A stretch of 22,397 bases of DNA from Novosphingopyxis sp038234155 (GTDB taxonomy: Bacteria; Pseudomonadota; Alphaproteobacteria; Sphingomonadales; Sphingomonadaceae). This document shows positions 1-8,299 of this stretch, piece by piece. Every line of letters begins with the position of its first letter. Position 1 is the stretch's first letter. A program made the position numbers and the translations under genes. Where the stretch lies: the NCBI GenBank assembly GCA_038234155.1, contig JBBSUT010000026.1, positions 1-22,397 of the forward strand. Reading direction: 5' to 3'. Under the pieces are notes generated by a model, which saw only the letters and a list, made by a program, of their open reading frames with translations, made no database searches and was not told the origin of the DNA.

Positions 1-828
1 ACCACCACCGGCTACGGCGATATCGCGCCAGTCACCGAGCGTGCGCGCATGTTCGATGCGCTGATCGTGACGCCGATCCGCATCTTCGTCGTGCTCATCT
101 TTGTCGGCACGGCCTATAATTTCGTGCTCAAGCGAACCTGGGACAGATGGCGTATGAGAATTCTCCAGAAAAATCTGCAAAACCACATTATCGTCGCCGG
201 CTTTGGCATCAGCGGGCAGGAGGCGACCAAGGAGCTGCTCGAACGCGGGCAGGATCCCAAGTCGATCGTGGTGGTGGATCAGGACAATGATGCGATCGCC
301 GCTGCAGAATCGATGGGCTGCGCCGTCATAGCGGCCGATGCCACGCGCGATCAGACGCTGACCGACGTGCGCATCCAGACCGCGTCCTCGGTCATCGTGT
401 CTGCGGGCTCGGACGACACTTCGATCCTGATCGTGCTGACCGTACGCCATCTGGCGCCCGATGTGCCGATCAGCGTAATCGTGCGCGCCTCTGACAACGA
501 GCTACTCGCGCGGCAGGCGGGAGCAAGCAATGTCATCAACCCGGTGAACTTCGCCGGCCTGCTGCTGGCGGGCAGCTGCCATGGCGAGCATATCGCCGAT
601 TATATCTCCGACCTCGCGTCGGTCACTGGCCGCGTGGCGCTGGCTGAACGCGCGGTCACGCCGGAGGAGTTCGGCACCCCGATGACCGGCCTCACCACCG
701 GCGTCGGCGTCCGGCTCTACCGCGACGGACAGCCGTTCGGGTTCTGGCAGCAGGAAGCGCAGTCGATGCAGGCCGGTGATCTGGTGGTCGAGATCGTACC
801 GGGCAATGATACCTCGGCGACTAAGTAG
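1..828 (+). CDS. K+ channel with cytosolic RCK/TrkA-N domain (5' end missing)
   Basis: This gene enters from outside the window, and 275 residues plus the stop codon are visible. The first visible residues are TTTGYGDIAP, the K+ selectivity filter with its TxGYGD signature, read in the same frame as the rest. A hydrophobic pore-lining helix follows (about visible residues 20-40), then a short basic linker. Next comes a TrkA-N (RCK) Rossmann fold starting near NHIIVAGFGISG (GxGxxG, about 61-72) with an acidic end to strand 2 (VVVDQDN). The C-terminus around VGVRLYRDGQPFGF looks like a TrkA-C domain. The inferred role is a ligand-gated potassium channel in the inner membrane, whose RCK part binds nucleotide or ions. 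The start lies upstream of the window; the methionine at 49 falls after the filter and is not the start. It ends 9 bases before the convergent DUF1761 gene. The class is confident, but the ligand and exact subtype cannot be told. Confidence 0.93.
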   Translation, partial: TTTGYGDIAPVTERARMFDALIVTPIRIFVVLIFVGTAYNFVLKRTWDRWRMRILQKNLQNHIIVAGFGISGQEATKELLERGQDPKSIVVVDQDNDAIAAAESMGCAVIAADATRDQTLTDVRIQTASSVIVSAGSDDTSILIVLTVRHLAPDVPISVIVRASDNELLARQAGASNVINPVNFAGLLLAGSCHGEHIADYISDLASVTGRVALAERAVTPEEFGTPMTGLTTGVGVRLYRDGQPFGFWQQEAQSMQAGDLVVEIVPGNDTSATK

Positions 829-837
829 AGCAGCGGT

Positions 838-1230
838 TCACCCCAATAGCGCGAACACCAGCCCCATCGCGGCGTAGAAGACGAGCCAGTAACCGGCGTC
901 GATGAAGAACAGTTTTGCCGGCTCTCGGCGGTAGAGATAATTGGTGCCGATCGCCGGGATAATGAAGCCCAGCGCGATGCCGGTCGATATCATCATAACG
1001 ATAGGAAACGGCGGCTGCCCGATGCGGGCAAACAGGTGCGCCAACATGGTCGCTTGTAGCAGCGCGAACAGGAACGCGAGGCCGTAAACCTTGTACAGAT
1101 CCGCCCACCCGCCGTCGTGCTTGCTGCGCCCGGCCAATCGCATCCAGGCGGTGCCGAATAAGGGTCCGTACCACAGCCCGCCGATCAGGAAGGCGGCAAG
1201 CGCTGCCAGAATAATGTTGAGGATGTTCAT
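838..1230 (-). CDS. DUF1761 small integral membrane protein
   Basis: A 130-residue, very hydrophobic protein with about four predicted membrane helices: residues 4-24, around 45-65, 75-95 and 108-129. The N-terminal pattern MNILNIILAALAAFLIGGLW followed by YGPLFGTAWMRLAG is typical of DUF1761 proteins, which have no established function. I chose the start at 1230 because the homologous N-terminus begins there and an AAAGG-like ribosome site precedes it. A longer reading from 1290 adds a basic, non-hydrophobic segment. The gene is divergent from rimO, with 91 bp between the two starts, and convergent with the K+ channel. The family assignment comes from pattern memory and not from a search. 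Confidence 0.85.
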   Translation of the reverse strand: MNILNIILAALAAFLIGGLWYGPLFGTAWMRLAGRSKHDGGWADLYKVYGLAFLFALLQATMLAHLFARIGQPPFPIVMMISTGIALGFIIPAIGTNYLYRREPAKLFFIDAGYWLVFYAAMGLVFALLG

Positions 1231-1321
1231 GTTCGGGATGGCCTTTATTTCCTGACAGAAAAGCATGGCGCGCGCGGCCCCGCGTGACAATCCCCGTCGG
1301 CGCGCCTATCTCGCGCCCATC

Positions 1322-2728
1322 ATGGCAACGAAAATCGCACAGGCGCCGAAGATCGGCATGGTTTCGCTGGGCTGTCCCAAGGCATTGGTGGACAGCGAAC
1401 GCATCCTGACGCGGCTGCGCGCCGACGGCTACGACATGGCCCAGGATTACGCCGGCGCGGACGTGGTGCTGGTCAACACCTGCGGATTTTTAGACTCGGC
1501 CAAGGAGGAGAGCCTGGAGGCGATCGGCGAGGCGATGGCGGCGAACGGCCGCGTGATCGTGACCGGCTGCATGGGCAATGAGGCCGACGTCATCCGCGCG
1601 CGCTTTCCGGACGTGCTCGCGATCACCGGCGCGCATCAATATGAGGATGTTGTCGGCGCGGTGCATGAGGCGGCCCCCCCGGCGCGCGGCGCCTATGTCG
1701 ATCTGATCCCCAATCTGGACGCGATCGGGGGTCTGAAGCTTACCCCGCGCCATTACAGCTATCTCAAGATCTCCGAGGGCTGCAACCATCGCTGCAGCTT
1801 CTGCATCATCCCCAGCCTTCGCGGCGATCTGGTCAGCCGCCGCATCGACGCGGTGCTGCGCGAGGCCGAGAAACTTGTCGCGGCGGGCACCAAGGAGTTG
1901 CTGGTGATCAGCCAGGACACCTCGGCTTATGGCGTTGACACGCGGCATGAACCGCGCGCCTGGAAGGGCGAGCAGGTGCGCGCGCATATGACCGATCTGG
2001 CGCGCGCACTGGGCGGACTGCGGACAGCGCCCGACTCAAACGGAAACGCCGCGCCGCCCTGGGTCCGGCTGCACTATGTCTATCCCTATCCGCATGTCGA
2101 TCAGGTGATCCCGCTGATGGCCGAAGGGCTGTTGACGCCCTATCTCGACATCCCGTTCCAGCATGCGTCGCCGTCGGTGCTGAAGCGCATGAAGCGCCCG
2201 GCGAACGAGGCCAAGGTGCTCGGACGGCTGAAGGCTTGGCGCGAGATTTGCCCGGACATTGCGGTGCGATCGAGCTTCGTCGTCGGCTTCCCCGGCGAAA
2301 CCAACGCAGATTTTGAATATCTGCTCGACTGGCTGGACGAGGCGCAGCTTGACCGCGTGGGTGCGTTCCGGTTCGAGCCGGTCGAGGGCGCGGCGGCCAA
2401 TGCGCTGCCCGATCAGGTTCCGGAAGAGGTCAAGGAAGAGCGCTACGCCCGCATCATGGAAAAAACTGCGGCGATTTCAGCGACCAAGTTGCAGGCCAAG
2501 ATCGGCCGCACGCTGCCGGTGATCGTCGATGAGGTCGGCGAGCCGGAAGCCGACGATTGGGGGGACATCGCCATCGGTGCCACCGCGCGCAGCCAGTCCG
2601 ATGCGCCGGAGATCGACGGCAACGTCTTCCTGCGCAATGTCTCTCCCGATGTGAAGCCCGGGGACATCCTGCACGCCGCGATAGAGGATGCCGACGAGCA
2701 CGATCTGTTCGGCGTTCCCACCGCCTGA
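1322..2728 (+). CDS. rimO: Ribosomal protein S12 methylthiotransferase RimO
   Basis: A 468-residue radical-SAM enzyme that adds a methylthio group to a conserved aspartate of ribosomal protein S12, acting in the cytoplasm with two iron-sulfur clusters. The N-terminal UPF0004 domain carries cluster cysteines C18, C54 and C83. The radical-SAM motif is CNHRCSFC, with C154, C158 and C161. The following IIPSLRGDLVSR is the RimO form and not the MiaB form (which has VVPYTRG). A TRAM-like C-terminal region spans about residues 395-460. Length is normal for the family. The start at 1322 (MATKIAQAPKIG) is preferred over an in-frame ATG at 1265, because the extra 19 residues are arginine-rich and not family-like. 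The gene appears monocistronic. A weak 6-bp hairpin follows the stop. Confidence 0.96.
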   Translation: MATKIAQAPKIGMVSLGCPKALVDSERILTRLRADGYDMAQDYAGADVVLVNTCGFLDSAKEESLEAIGEAMAANGRVIVTGCMGNEADVIRARFPDVLAITGAHQYEDVVGAVHEAAPPARGAYVDLIPNLDAIGGLKLTPRHYSYLKISEGCNHRCSFCIIPSLRGDLVSRRIDAVLREAEKLVAAGTKELLVISQDTSAYGVDTRHEPRAWKGEQVRAHMTDLARALGGLRTAPDSNGNAAPPWVRLHYVYPYPHVDQVIPLMAEGLLTPYLDIPFQHASPSVLKRMKRPANEAKVLGRLKAWREICPDIAVRSSFVVGFPGETNADFEYLLDWLDEAQLDRVGAFRFEPVEGAAANALPDQVPEEVKEERYARIMEKTAAISATKLQAKIGRTLPVIVDEVGEPEADDWGDIAIGATARSQSDAPEIDGNVFLRNVSPDVKPGDILHAAIEDADEHDLFGVPTA

Positions 2729-2916
2729 GCCAAAATCCAGCGGCAGAGGCTGGACTTATCCGCGCCAGCTCGGTCAAAAACGCTGACCTCCGTGCCGTTA
2801 TGGCGCCATGCCCCCCGCTCTGCCTTCGTCTGATGCCATTTGCCCGAGGGACCGGTGCAGGAGCCGAGCCGGTGCCATCTGATCGTGATCTTCGGCTCGC
2901 AATGCGGGGCGCTGTT

Positions 2917-2963
2917 GCATATCCCGCCCGATTGCATTGCAATGTGCAACGGACGGGATATGC
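2917..2963. promoter_or_regulatory. 47-nt near-perfect inverted repeat just before the monooxygenase gene
   Basis: The left arm GCATATCCCGCCCG (2917-2930) is the reverse complement of the right arm CGGACGGGATATGC (2950-2963) with one mismatch. After one bulged A at 2931, TTGCA (2932-2936) also pairs with TGCAA (2945-2949), leaving an eight-base loop TTGCAATG. This gives about 19 pairs in total. The centre contains the 10-bp palindrome CATTGCAATG (2935-2944). The element ends 8 bases before the CAGGAG ribosome site of the monooxygenase. No T-run follows, so it is not a typical intrinsic terminator. It could be an operator for a dimeric repressor, an mRNA leader hairpin, or a dispersed palindrome. 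The structure is seen directly; the function is inferred. Confidence 0.7.
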
Positions 2964-2985
2964 TGACGGGCCAGGAGAGCATGAT

Positions 2986-4491
2986 ATGAGCGAACAGCAT
3001 TTCGACGTCCTGATCGTGGGCGCAGGCATTTCGGGTATCGGCATGGCGGTGCATCTGCAGCGCGATTGTCCGGGCAAGAGCTTCGCGATCCTGGAGCGGC
3101 GCGCCGATCTTGGAGGGACTTGGGATTTGTTCCAATATCCCGGCATCCGGTCTGACAGTGACATGCACACGCTGGGGTTTGATTTCGAACCCTGGACCGA
3201 GCAGAAGGCGATCGCCGACGGGCCGTCGATCTGGAACTATCTGCACCGCATCGCCGCCGATCGCGGCATTGCCGATCATATCCGCTTCGGCCAAAAGGTG
3301 ACGACGGCCCAATGGTCGAGCGAGACCGCGCTGTGGACACTCGAAATGGAGTCGCAAGACGGGCAGCGCTCCCGCACCGCCGGTCGTTTCCTCTATCTGG
3401 CATCGGGCTATTACGATTATGATCAGGGCCACGAGCCCGAATTCACGGGCAAGGACAAGTTTGGCGGGCGGATTGTGCATCCGCAATTCTGGCCCGATGA
3501 ACTGGACTATGCCGGCAAGAAAGTGGTGGTGATCGGATCGGGCGCGACGGCCGTGACCTTGGTGCCGGCGATGGCCAAGACGGCGGCGCATGTAACGATG
3601 CTGCAGCGCACGCCAACCTGGTATGCCATCCGTCCGTCGGAAGATACGATCGCCAACAGGCTGCGCAAAATCATGCCCGACACATGGGCCTATAAGCTGA
3701 TCCGCACGCGCAACGTGCTGTTGCAGCGTTTTTTCTTCAATCGCGCGCGTAGCCGTCCGGACAAAGTGGGTGAGTTCCTGCACGGAAAGGTACGCGATGC
3801 GCTGGGCGGGGAGATGGACAAGAAACATTTCCAGCCGCCCTATAACCCGTGGGAACAGCGGCTGTGCCTGGTGCCAGACGCGGACATGTTCGAGGCACTG
3901 AAGGCGGGCAAGGCCGAGATCGTCACCGACCATATCGAACGGTTCGACGAGACCGGGATCGTGCTGCAATCGGGTGATCGGCTGGACGCGGACGTGGTCG
4001 TTACCGCGACGGGGCTAAAGCTGGCGGTGGCCGGCAAGATTGCGTTCACCGTGGACGGCGCCCCGGTAAACTTCTCTGATCACGTCTATTACAAGGGCGC
4101 CATGTTCTCCAACATCCCCAATCTGGCCGTGGTGTTCGGGTACGTCAACGCCAGCTGGACGCTCAAAGCCGACATCGTGGCGCGCTATTTCTGCCGTCTG
4201 ATCAACCGCGTCGACGCCAGCCGGTCCGATTACGCCATCCCCGCGCGGGCACAGGACAGGCGAGCCGAGGAGGAAGCCGCGTTTGATTTCTCCTCGGGCT
4301 ATTTCCAGCGTTCGATGGATATCCTGCCCAGAAACGGGGCCGAACAACCCTGGAAGCTCAATCAGGATTATCTGCTCGATCGCAAGATCTTGCTGAGGGA
4401 CGCCGTCGACGATGGCGTCCTGCAGTTCCGCAAGGCCGCGCGCGTGGGCGATTCGGGTGCCGCTCAACCGCACGTGGAAGCCGCCGAATAA
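2986..4491 (+). CDS. Flavin-containing Baeyer-Villiger type monooxygenase (EthA-like)
   Basis: A 501-residue two-dinucleotide-binding flavoprotein. The FAD site is GAGISG (12-17), followed by GGTW (43-46). The type I Baeyer-Villiger fingerprint FxGxxxHxxxW is visible as FGGRIVHPQFW (159-169). The NADPH site is GSGATA near residue 184. Enzymes of this group insert one oxygen from O2 next to a carbonyl, turning ketones into esters or lactones, and some oxidise sulfur. The substrate here cannot be told. The start at 2986 has CAGGAG 9 bases upstream. An in-frame extension back towards 2557 lies over the end of rimO in another frame and looks non-coding. No transcriptional regulator or pathway partner lies beside it. 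Directly upstream is the inverted repeat at 2917-2963, a candidate operator. It converges on the lipoprotein gene with a 6-base gap and no visible terminator. Confidence 0.92.
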   Translation: MSEQHFDVLIVGAGISGIGMAVHLQRDCPGKSFAILERRADLGGTWDLFQYPGIRSDSDMHTLGFDFEPWTEQKAIADGPSIWNYLHRIAADRGIADHIRFGQKVTTAQWSSETALWTLEMESQDGQRSRTAGRFLYLASGYYDYDQGHEPEFTGKDKFGGRIVHPQFWPDELDYAGKKVVVIGSGATAVTLVPAMAKTAAHVTMLQRTPTWYAIRPSEDTIANRLRKIMPDTWAYKLIRTRNVLLQRFFFNRARSRPDKVGEFLHGKVRDALGGEMDKKHFQPPYNPWEQRLCLVPDADMFEALKAGKAEIVTDHIERFDETGIVLQSGDRLDADVVVTATGLKLAVAGKIAFTVDGAPVNFSDHVYYKGAMFSNIPNLAVVFGYVNASWTLKADIVARYFCRLINRVDASRSDYAIPARAQDRRAEEEAAFDFSSGYFQRSMDILPRNGAEQPWKLNQDYLLDRKILLRDAVDDGVLQFRKAARVGDSGAAQPHVEAAE

Positions 4492-4497
4492 CCAAGC

Positions 4498-5340
4498 CTA
4501 GCGCATCACCGAAAAGTAGTTTTTATAGGCTGGTTTGACCTGTTCGAGCACGGGCTGCGTAACCGGAAGCGTTATATCGTAGGTTCCCTCGACATAGGGG
4601 CCTGCGGCATAAGGGCTGACGATGATGCCGAGCCGATTGAATGTCTTGCCATTGGACGAACCCAGTATCAATGTCTGCCCGAGCGGGTCGATACAGCCAT
4701 TGAACATATCATCGCTATTTTCTGCCGGGTGACCACGCTTTTCCGCGCGTTCTAGATCCAGCTTTTTGCAAAAGGCCTGTTGGATAACCGCGTCGAGCGC
4801 GGCGCGGGAGGTGAACAGGTCGATCGGCTTTAGGTCCATCTTGGTCTGCCTGTCCCAAACCAGCGCATCATATCCGGTGTTGCCATGCGCGCCGCCGGAG
4901 AAGGAATAGATTTCCGCCGAAAGGCTTTGAAAGCGCGGAATGGCGGCGACCTGCTGCCAAACATGTTGCACTTCATAGGGAAAGTAGGGAAAATTATTGT
5001 CCCTGCTCTGCTGCCGTGCCTCTTCAGCATCAGCCTTGAGGCGCGCCTCGGCGCTTTTTGCTTCGCGCTTCAGGATGGCGGCAAGCTGCGGTGCAACCGC
5101 TGGGAACTGGTAGGTGAAGGCGTAGATGTCGTTTGTCTGTTCCCGGCTGTAAGCGCTGACTTCCCCAGGTGTCGAGGATGAGGCATCGCTGGACGATACC
5201 GCGCGCGCGCGGATTTGTCCCGAAACCGCCGCCGAAGCCGACGCGCCCGAGGTCGCCGGATCTCCGGATGCCGGCGCATCGCCGGACGAGCAGGCCGATA
5301 GCAGCGCAATGGTGACGAGAGCGTAAAAACTGGCGCGCAT
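4498..5340 (-). CDS. Lipoprotein with DUF4163/DUF3298 (RsiV/PdaC-like) region
   Basis: A 280-residue exported protein. The N-terminus MRASFYALVTIALLSAC is a lipoprotein signal with an LSAC lipobox and lipidated Cys17. A Ser/Ala/Gly-rich linker follows (18-60). The C-terminal two thirds look like DUF4163 followed by DUF3298. The hallmark sequences are YSFSGGAHGNTGYDALVWD (145-163) and SPYAAGPYVEGTYDITLPV (242-260). Proteins with this pair include the RsiV anti-sigma lysozyme sensor and the PdaC deacetylase leader, so lysozyme or peptidoglycan binding is a possibility, not a conclusion. No sigma factor or deacetylase is nearby. The start at 5340 has GGAGAA upstream, and the longer reading from 5484 would place a non-signal segment before the lipobox. 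It is divergent from the aminopeptidase, 56 bp between starts. Confidence 0.85.
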   Translation of the reverse strand: MRASFYALVTIALLSACSSGDAPASGDPATSGASASAAVSGQIRARAVSSSDASSSTPGEVSAYSREQTNDIYAFTYQFPAVAPQLAAILKREAKSAEARLKADAEEARQQSRDNNFPYFPYEVQHVWQQVAAIPRFQSLSAEIYSFSGGAHGNTGYDALVWDRQTKMDLKPIDLFTSRAALDAVIQQAFCKKLDLERAEKRGHPAENSDDMFNGCIDPLGQTLILGSSNGKTFNRLGIIVSPYAAGPYVEGTYDITLPVTQPVLEQVKPAYKNYFSVMR

Positions 5341-5396
5341 AGATATTCTCCATTCTGGGCTGGGCAGGGCGGTTCGCCCACGTCTATGGACCAGGA

Positions 5397-6788
5397 ATGA
5401 CCGATTACAGCCAGTTGCTTCGCCCCGACAATGGGCAAGACACCCATATGATCTATCTCGTTTCAGCAGACGGTTTTGACGCATGGGCCGCGACCCGCAG
5501 CGCCCGCGACCGCGCGGCCATGGCGGCGCACAAGTTCAAGGGAGAGGCGCACGGCTTTGCCATCCTGCCGGGCAAGGAAGAGAGCTGGTCCATCGCAGCC
5601 GGCGTGGCCGATCCCGACAAGCTCGGCAGCTGGTGTCTGGCCAAGCTGGCCGAGAGCTTGCCCGCCGGCACCTACAAGCTCGCCGATCGCAGGCCTGGAG
5701 CAGCGGCCTTCGGCTGGCTGATGGGCCACTACAAATTCGATCGCTATCTGGACAAGGAGCCCGAGGGTCCGCGCGTGCTGTTGACCGATCAGCCAGGCAT
5801 GATCGACGATGCGGTTATGCTGGCGCAGGCGACGGCGCTGGTGCGCACGCTGGTCAATACTCCGCCGGTCGATTGCGGTCCGCCGGCGCTGGAAGCCGAA
5901 GCGGAGCGGATCGCCAAGGCGCACGGCGGTTCGGTGGAAGTAACGCGCGGCGATGCGCTGGCCACGGGCTATCCGCTGATACAGGCGGTGGGGCAGGCGG
6001 CGATGCGCGCGCACGCACCGCGGCTGATAGAGCTGCGTTGGGGGCGGGACGATCATCCGCGCCTGGCCATCATAGGCAAGGGCGTCATCTTCGATTCCGG
6101 CGGATTGGACGTGAAATCCTCCACCGGCATGCGCTTCATGAAGAAAGACATGGGCGGCTCCGCACACGCGCTGGCGCTGGCGGAGCTTATCATGAAGTCG
6201 CGGTTGCCAGTGCGGTTGCACATGCTGGTCCCCGCCGTCGAGAATGCGATCGCAGGCAATGCGCTGCGTCCCGGCGATATTATCACGTCACGCAGCGGCC
6301 TGACGGTCGAGATCGACAATACCGATGCGGAGGGTCGTCTCATTCTGGCCGATACGCTGACCAAAGCGGGCGAGGACGAACCTGAGCTGGTGATCGATTT
6401 TGCTACACTGACCGGCGCTGCGCGGGTGGCGCTGGGGCCTGATTTGCCCGCCATGTTTGCCAATAGCGATACCCTGGCGGATGGACTCCTTGCCGCCGGT
6501 ACGCGGCAAGACGATCCGCTCTGGCGCCTGCCGCTGTGGGACGGGTATATGGAGATGCTGGCTAGTGATATCGCCGATTGCGTGAACAGCGCCAGTGGCG
6601 GTTTTGCCGGATCGGTCACGGCAGCATTGTTTCTGAAGAAGTTTGCCCCGGATACGGCTGAATGGGCCCATTTTGACACTTTCGCCTGGCGGCCCACGTC
6701 CCGGCCTGGACGGCCGAAAGGCGGCGAGGCGCTCGGCATGCGTGCGGCGTTCGATTATTTGAAGGCTCGCTACGCCCCGGCCGGGTGA
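5397..6788 (+). CDS. Leucyl aminopeptidase, peptidase family M17
   Basis: A 463-residue cytosolic metallo-aminopeptidase that releases N-terminal residues from peptides using two metal ions. The M17 signature NTDAEGRL is at 308-315, giving metal ligands D310 and E312 and the catalytic arginine R314. The other expected ligands are in place: K228 and D233 in GKGVIFDSGG, the catalytic lysine K240, and D251 in KKDMGG. The N-terminal domain (1-about 150) is the variable, hexamer-forming part. The start at 5397 has only a GGA very close upstream, so the initiation signal is weak. The protein is somewhat shorter than E. coli PepA, matching the PepB-like branch, so I give no gene symbol. A MarR-type gene follows 60 bp downstream on the same strand and may share its transcript. 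Confidence 0.94.
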   Translation: MTDYSQLLRPDNGQDTHMIYLVSADGFDAWAATRSARDRAAMAAHKFKGEAHGFAILPGKEESWSIAAGVADPDKLGSWCLAKLAESLPAGTYKLADRRPGAAAFGWLMGHYKFDRYLDKEPEGPRVLLTDQPGMIDDAVMLAQATALVRTLVNTPPVDCGPPALEAEAERIAKAHGGSVEVTRGDALATGYPLIQAVGQAAMRAHAPRLIELRWGRDDHPRLAIIGKGVIFDSGGLDVKSSTGMRFMKKDMGGSAHALALAELIMKSRLPVRLHMLVPAVENAIAGNALRPGDIITSRSGLTVEIDNTDAEGRLILADTLTKAGEDEPELVIDFATLTGAARVALGPDLPAMFANSDTLADGLLAAGTRQDDPLWRLPLWDGYMEMLASDIADCVNSASGGFAGSVTAALFLKKFAPDTAEWAHFDTFAWRPTSRPGRPKGGEALGMRAAFDYLKARYAPAG

Positions 6789-6848
6789 ATTCGACGAACG
6801 ACCATAACGGAAAGGAAACCATTCCGGGCGGCAGCCGTTCTTTTCGGC

Positions 6849-7247
6849 ATGCTTATGGACGAACTTCCGCTCTCGACCTCGGACACCATGATGGACTGGA
6901 TGGAAACGCTGATCGCCTATGTGCGATCCGGCGATCCCGATCTGACCAATCGTCAGATGGCGATCATATTCACTGTGTATACGCGCCGCGGTCCGCACAC
7001 TGTACGGGGCCTGGCCGAACGGCTCAAAGTGTCCAAACCGGTGATCACCCGGGCGCTCAACAAGCTCGGCCACGTCGGCTATCTTCGCCGCCAGCGCGAT
7101 GAGGCCGATGGTCGCAATGTCTTCGTCGTGGGCACAGACAAGGGCGCCGGTTTCCTCAACAGGTTTGAGCGTTTCATAAGGTCCGACCGGGACAACCGCG
7201 AAAACGGTTTTCCGGTTCACGAATCGGCGAGCTTCGCCAAGCATTAG
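6849..7247 (+). CDS. MarR-family winged-helix transcriptional regulator
   Basis: A 132-residue protein with a MarR-type winged helix-turn-helix. Helices run from about residue 33 (TNRQMAIIFTVY), through TVRGLAERLKV and the recognition helix SKPVITRALNKL (62-73), into a wing DEADGRNVFVVGTDKG (84-99). MarR proteins bind short palindromes as dimers and are usually released by a small ligand. Neither the target nor the ligand can be read here. The C-terminal dimerisation segment is short and ends in a charged tail. The start is uncertain: ATG at 6849 or the second ATG at 6855. The best purine-rich stretch, AAAGGAAA near 6811, lies too far upstream to decide. It is the only obvious local regulator, sitting between the M17 gene and argC on the same strand. 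Confidence 0.85.
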   Translation: MLMDELPLSTSDTMMDWMETLIAYVRSGDPDLTNRQMAIIFTVYTRRGPHTVRGLAERLKVSKPVITRALNKLGHVGYLRRQRDEADGRNVFVVGTDKGAGFLNRFERFIRSDRDNRENGFPVHESASFAKH

Positions 7248-7363
7248 CAAGCATGTGGTGGCGAACCACGGGGTCAAGGCGCCGCGTTCGCCCGGAAAAT
7301 ACGGACAGCATTGCCTTCTTGGATCCGACCGCGCATGTCGATAGTGATCCCCCCGGAGCGACG

Positions 7364-8299
7364 ATGCACAAGATCTTTATTGACGGAGCCAGCGGTACCA
7401 CCGGCCTCGAAATTCGCGAACGTCTGCGTGGGCGCGCTGCCTTCGATCTGATCGCGCTTGATGATGGCGTGCGCAGGGATGTCGCCAAGCGGCGCGAGGC
7501 GATCGCCGCGGCGGATATCGTTATACTTTGCCTGCCCGACGAGGCCGCGCGCGATGCCGTAGCACTGGCTGAAAGCGCGTCAGGAACCCGCTTTATCGAC
7601 GCGTCGAGCGCCCATCGGACCGACCTTGCCTGGACCTACGGCTTTCCTGAATTGTGGCAGGACCACCGCTCCGTCATCCGCACGGCCCACCTCGTCTCCA
7701 ATCCGGGCTGCTACCCGACGGGTTTCCTGGCGCTTGTTGCGCCGCTTGTGCAGCGGGGCCTGATACCAGCTGACTGGCCCTATGTGGTCAGCGGTGTATC
7801 GGGCTATTCGGGCGGCGGCAAACCGCTGATCCGTCGCTATAGCGATGGCGCGCCGCCGTCCTACCGGGCCTATGCACTGTCGCTGGAGCACAAGCATCTG
7901 GGCGAAATGCAGGGTCATGCCGGCCTGGCCCATGCCCCGATCTTTTCCCCAGCGGTCGTTCCCGCCTATCGCGGGATGTTGATCGATGTCCCGCTTCCGC
8001 TCCATGCCATGTCTGGTGCTGCCGGCGCGCAGGATATCGCTGCTGCGCTGGGGGCGCATTATCAGGACGAACCGCTGGTGCGCGTCCATCATGGCGGCCA
8101 ACCGCCGGATGAACTCGTCATACCGGCGGCTGGCCCGCCGTCCGATCGACTGGACCTGCATCTGTTCGCCGATGCCGATGGCAGTCGGATGCGGCTGATC
8201 GCCATGCTCGACAATCTGGGCAAGGGTGCCAGCGGTGCAGCGGTGCAGAATCTCAACCTGATGACCGGAGAGCCAGAAACGGCGGGTTTGCTGATTTGA
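7364..8299 (+). CDS. argC: N-acetyl-gamma-glutamyl-phosphate reductase (short, type 2)
   Basis: A 311-residue NADPH-dependent reductase for the third step of arginine biosynthesis, converting N-acetylglutamyl phosphate to the semialdehyde. The N-terminal nucleotide-binding loop is GASGTTG (8-14). The catalytic cysteine C116 lies in SNPGCYPTG (112-120). The conserved SGVSGYSGGGK (143-153) and the catalytic-histidine region LEHKHLGEM (174-182) are present. The length fits the short ArgC class common in alphaproteobacteria; the long class is about 340-350 residues. The start at 7364 is supported by GGAG 6 bases upstream. The frame is open back to 7253, but that segment lacks family features. No other arg gene is in the window. 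Confidence 0.95.
   Translation: MHKIFIDGASGTTGLEIRERLRGRAAFDLIALDDGVRRDVAKRREAIAAADIVILCLPDEAARDAVALAESASGTRFIDASSAHRTDLAWTYGFPELWQDHRSVIRTAHLVSNPGCYPTGFLALVAPLVQRGLIPADWPYVVSGVSGYSGGGKPLIRRYSDGAPPSYRAYALSLEHKHLGEMQGHAGLAHAPIFSPAVVPAYRGMLIDVPLPLHAMSGAAGAQDIAAALGAHYQDEPLVRVHHGGQPPDELVIPAAGPPSDRLDLHLFADADGSRMRLIAMLDNLGKGASGAAVQNLNLMTGEPETAGLLI

Noticed and set aside
1265..1321. Longer N-terminus for rimO
   Set aside because: The extra 19 residues are Arg/Ala-rich and do not fit the family, and the ATG at 1322 gives the normal N-terminus.
2736..2754. TCCAGC/GCTGGA hairpin after rimO as terminator
   Set aside because: It has only six pairs, a seven-base loop and no T-run; too weak to call.
2443..3969. 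508-codon open frame on the minus strand under rimO and the monooxygenase
   Set aside because: It lies opposite two confidently assigned genes, has no family-like pattern, and long antisense frames are common in GC-rich DNA.
5483..6385. 300-codon frame inside the aminopeptidase gene
   Set aside because: It is a +2 frame of a gene with intact M17 catalytic residues; the composition is Arg/Gly/Ala-rich noise.
6785..7102. 105-codon frame starting over the aminopeptidase stop
   Set aside because: It overlaps the MarR gene in another frame and ends within its winged-helix domain; low-complexity residues.
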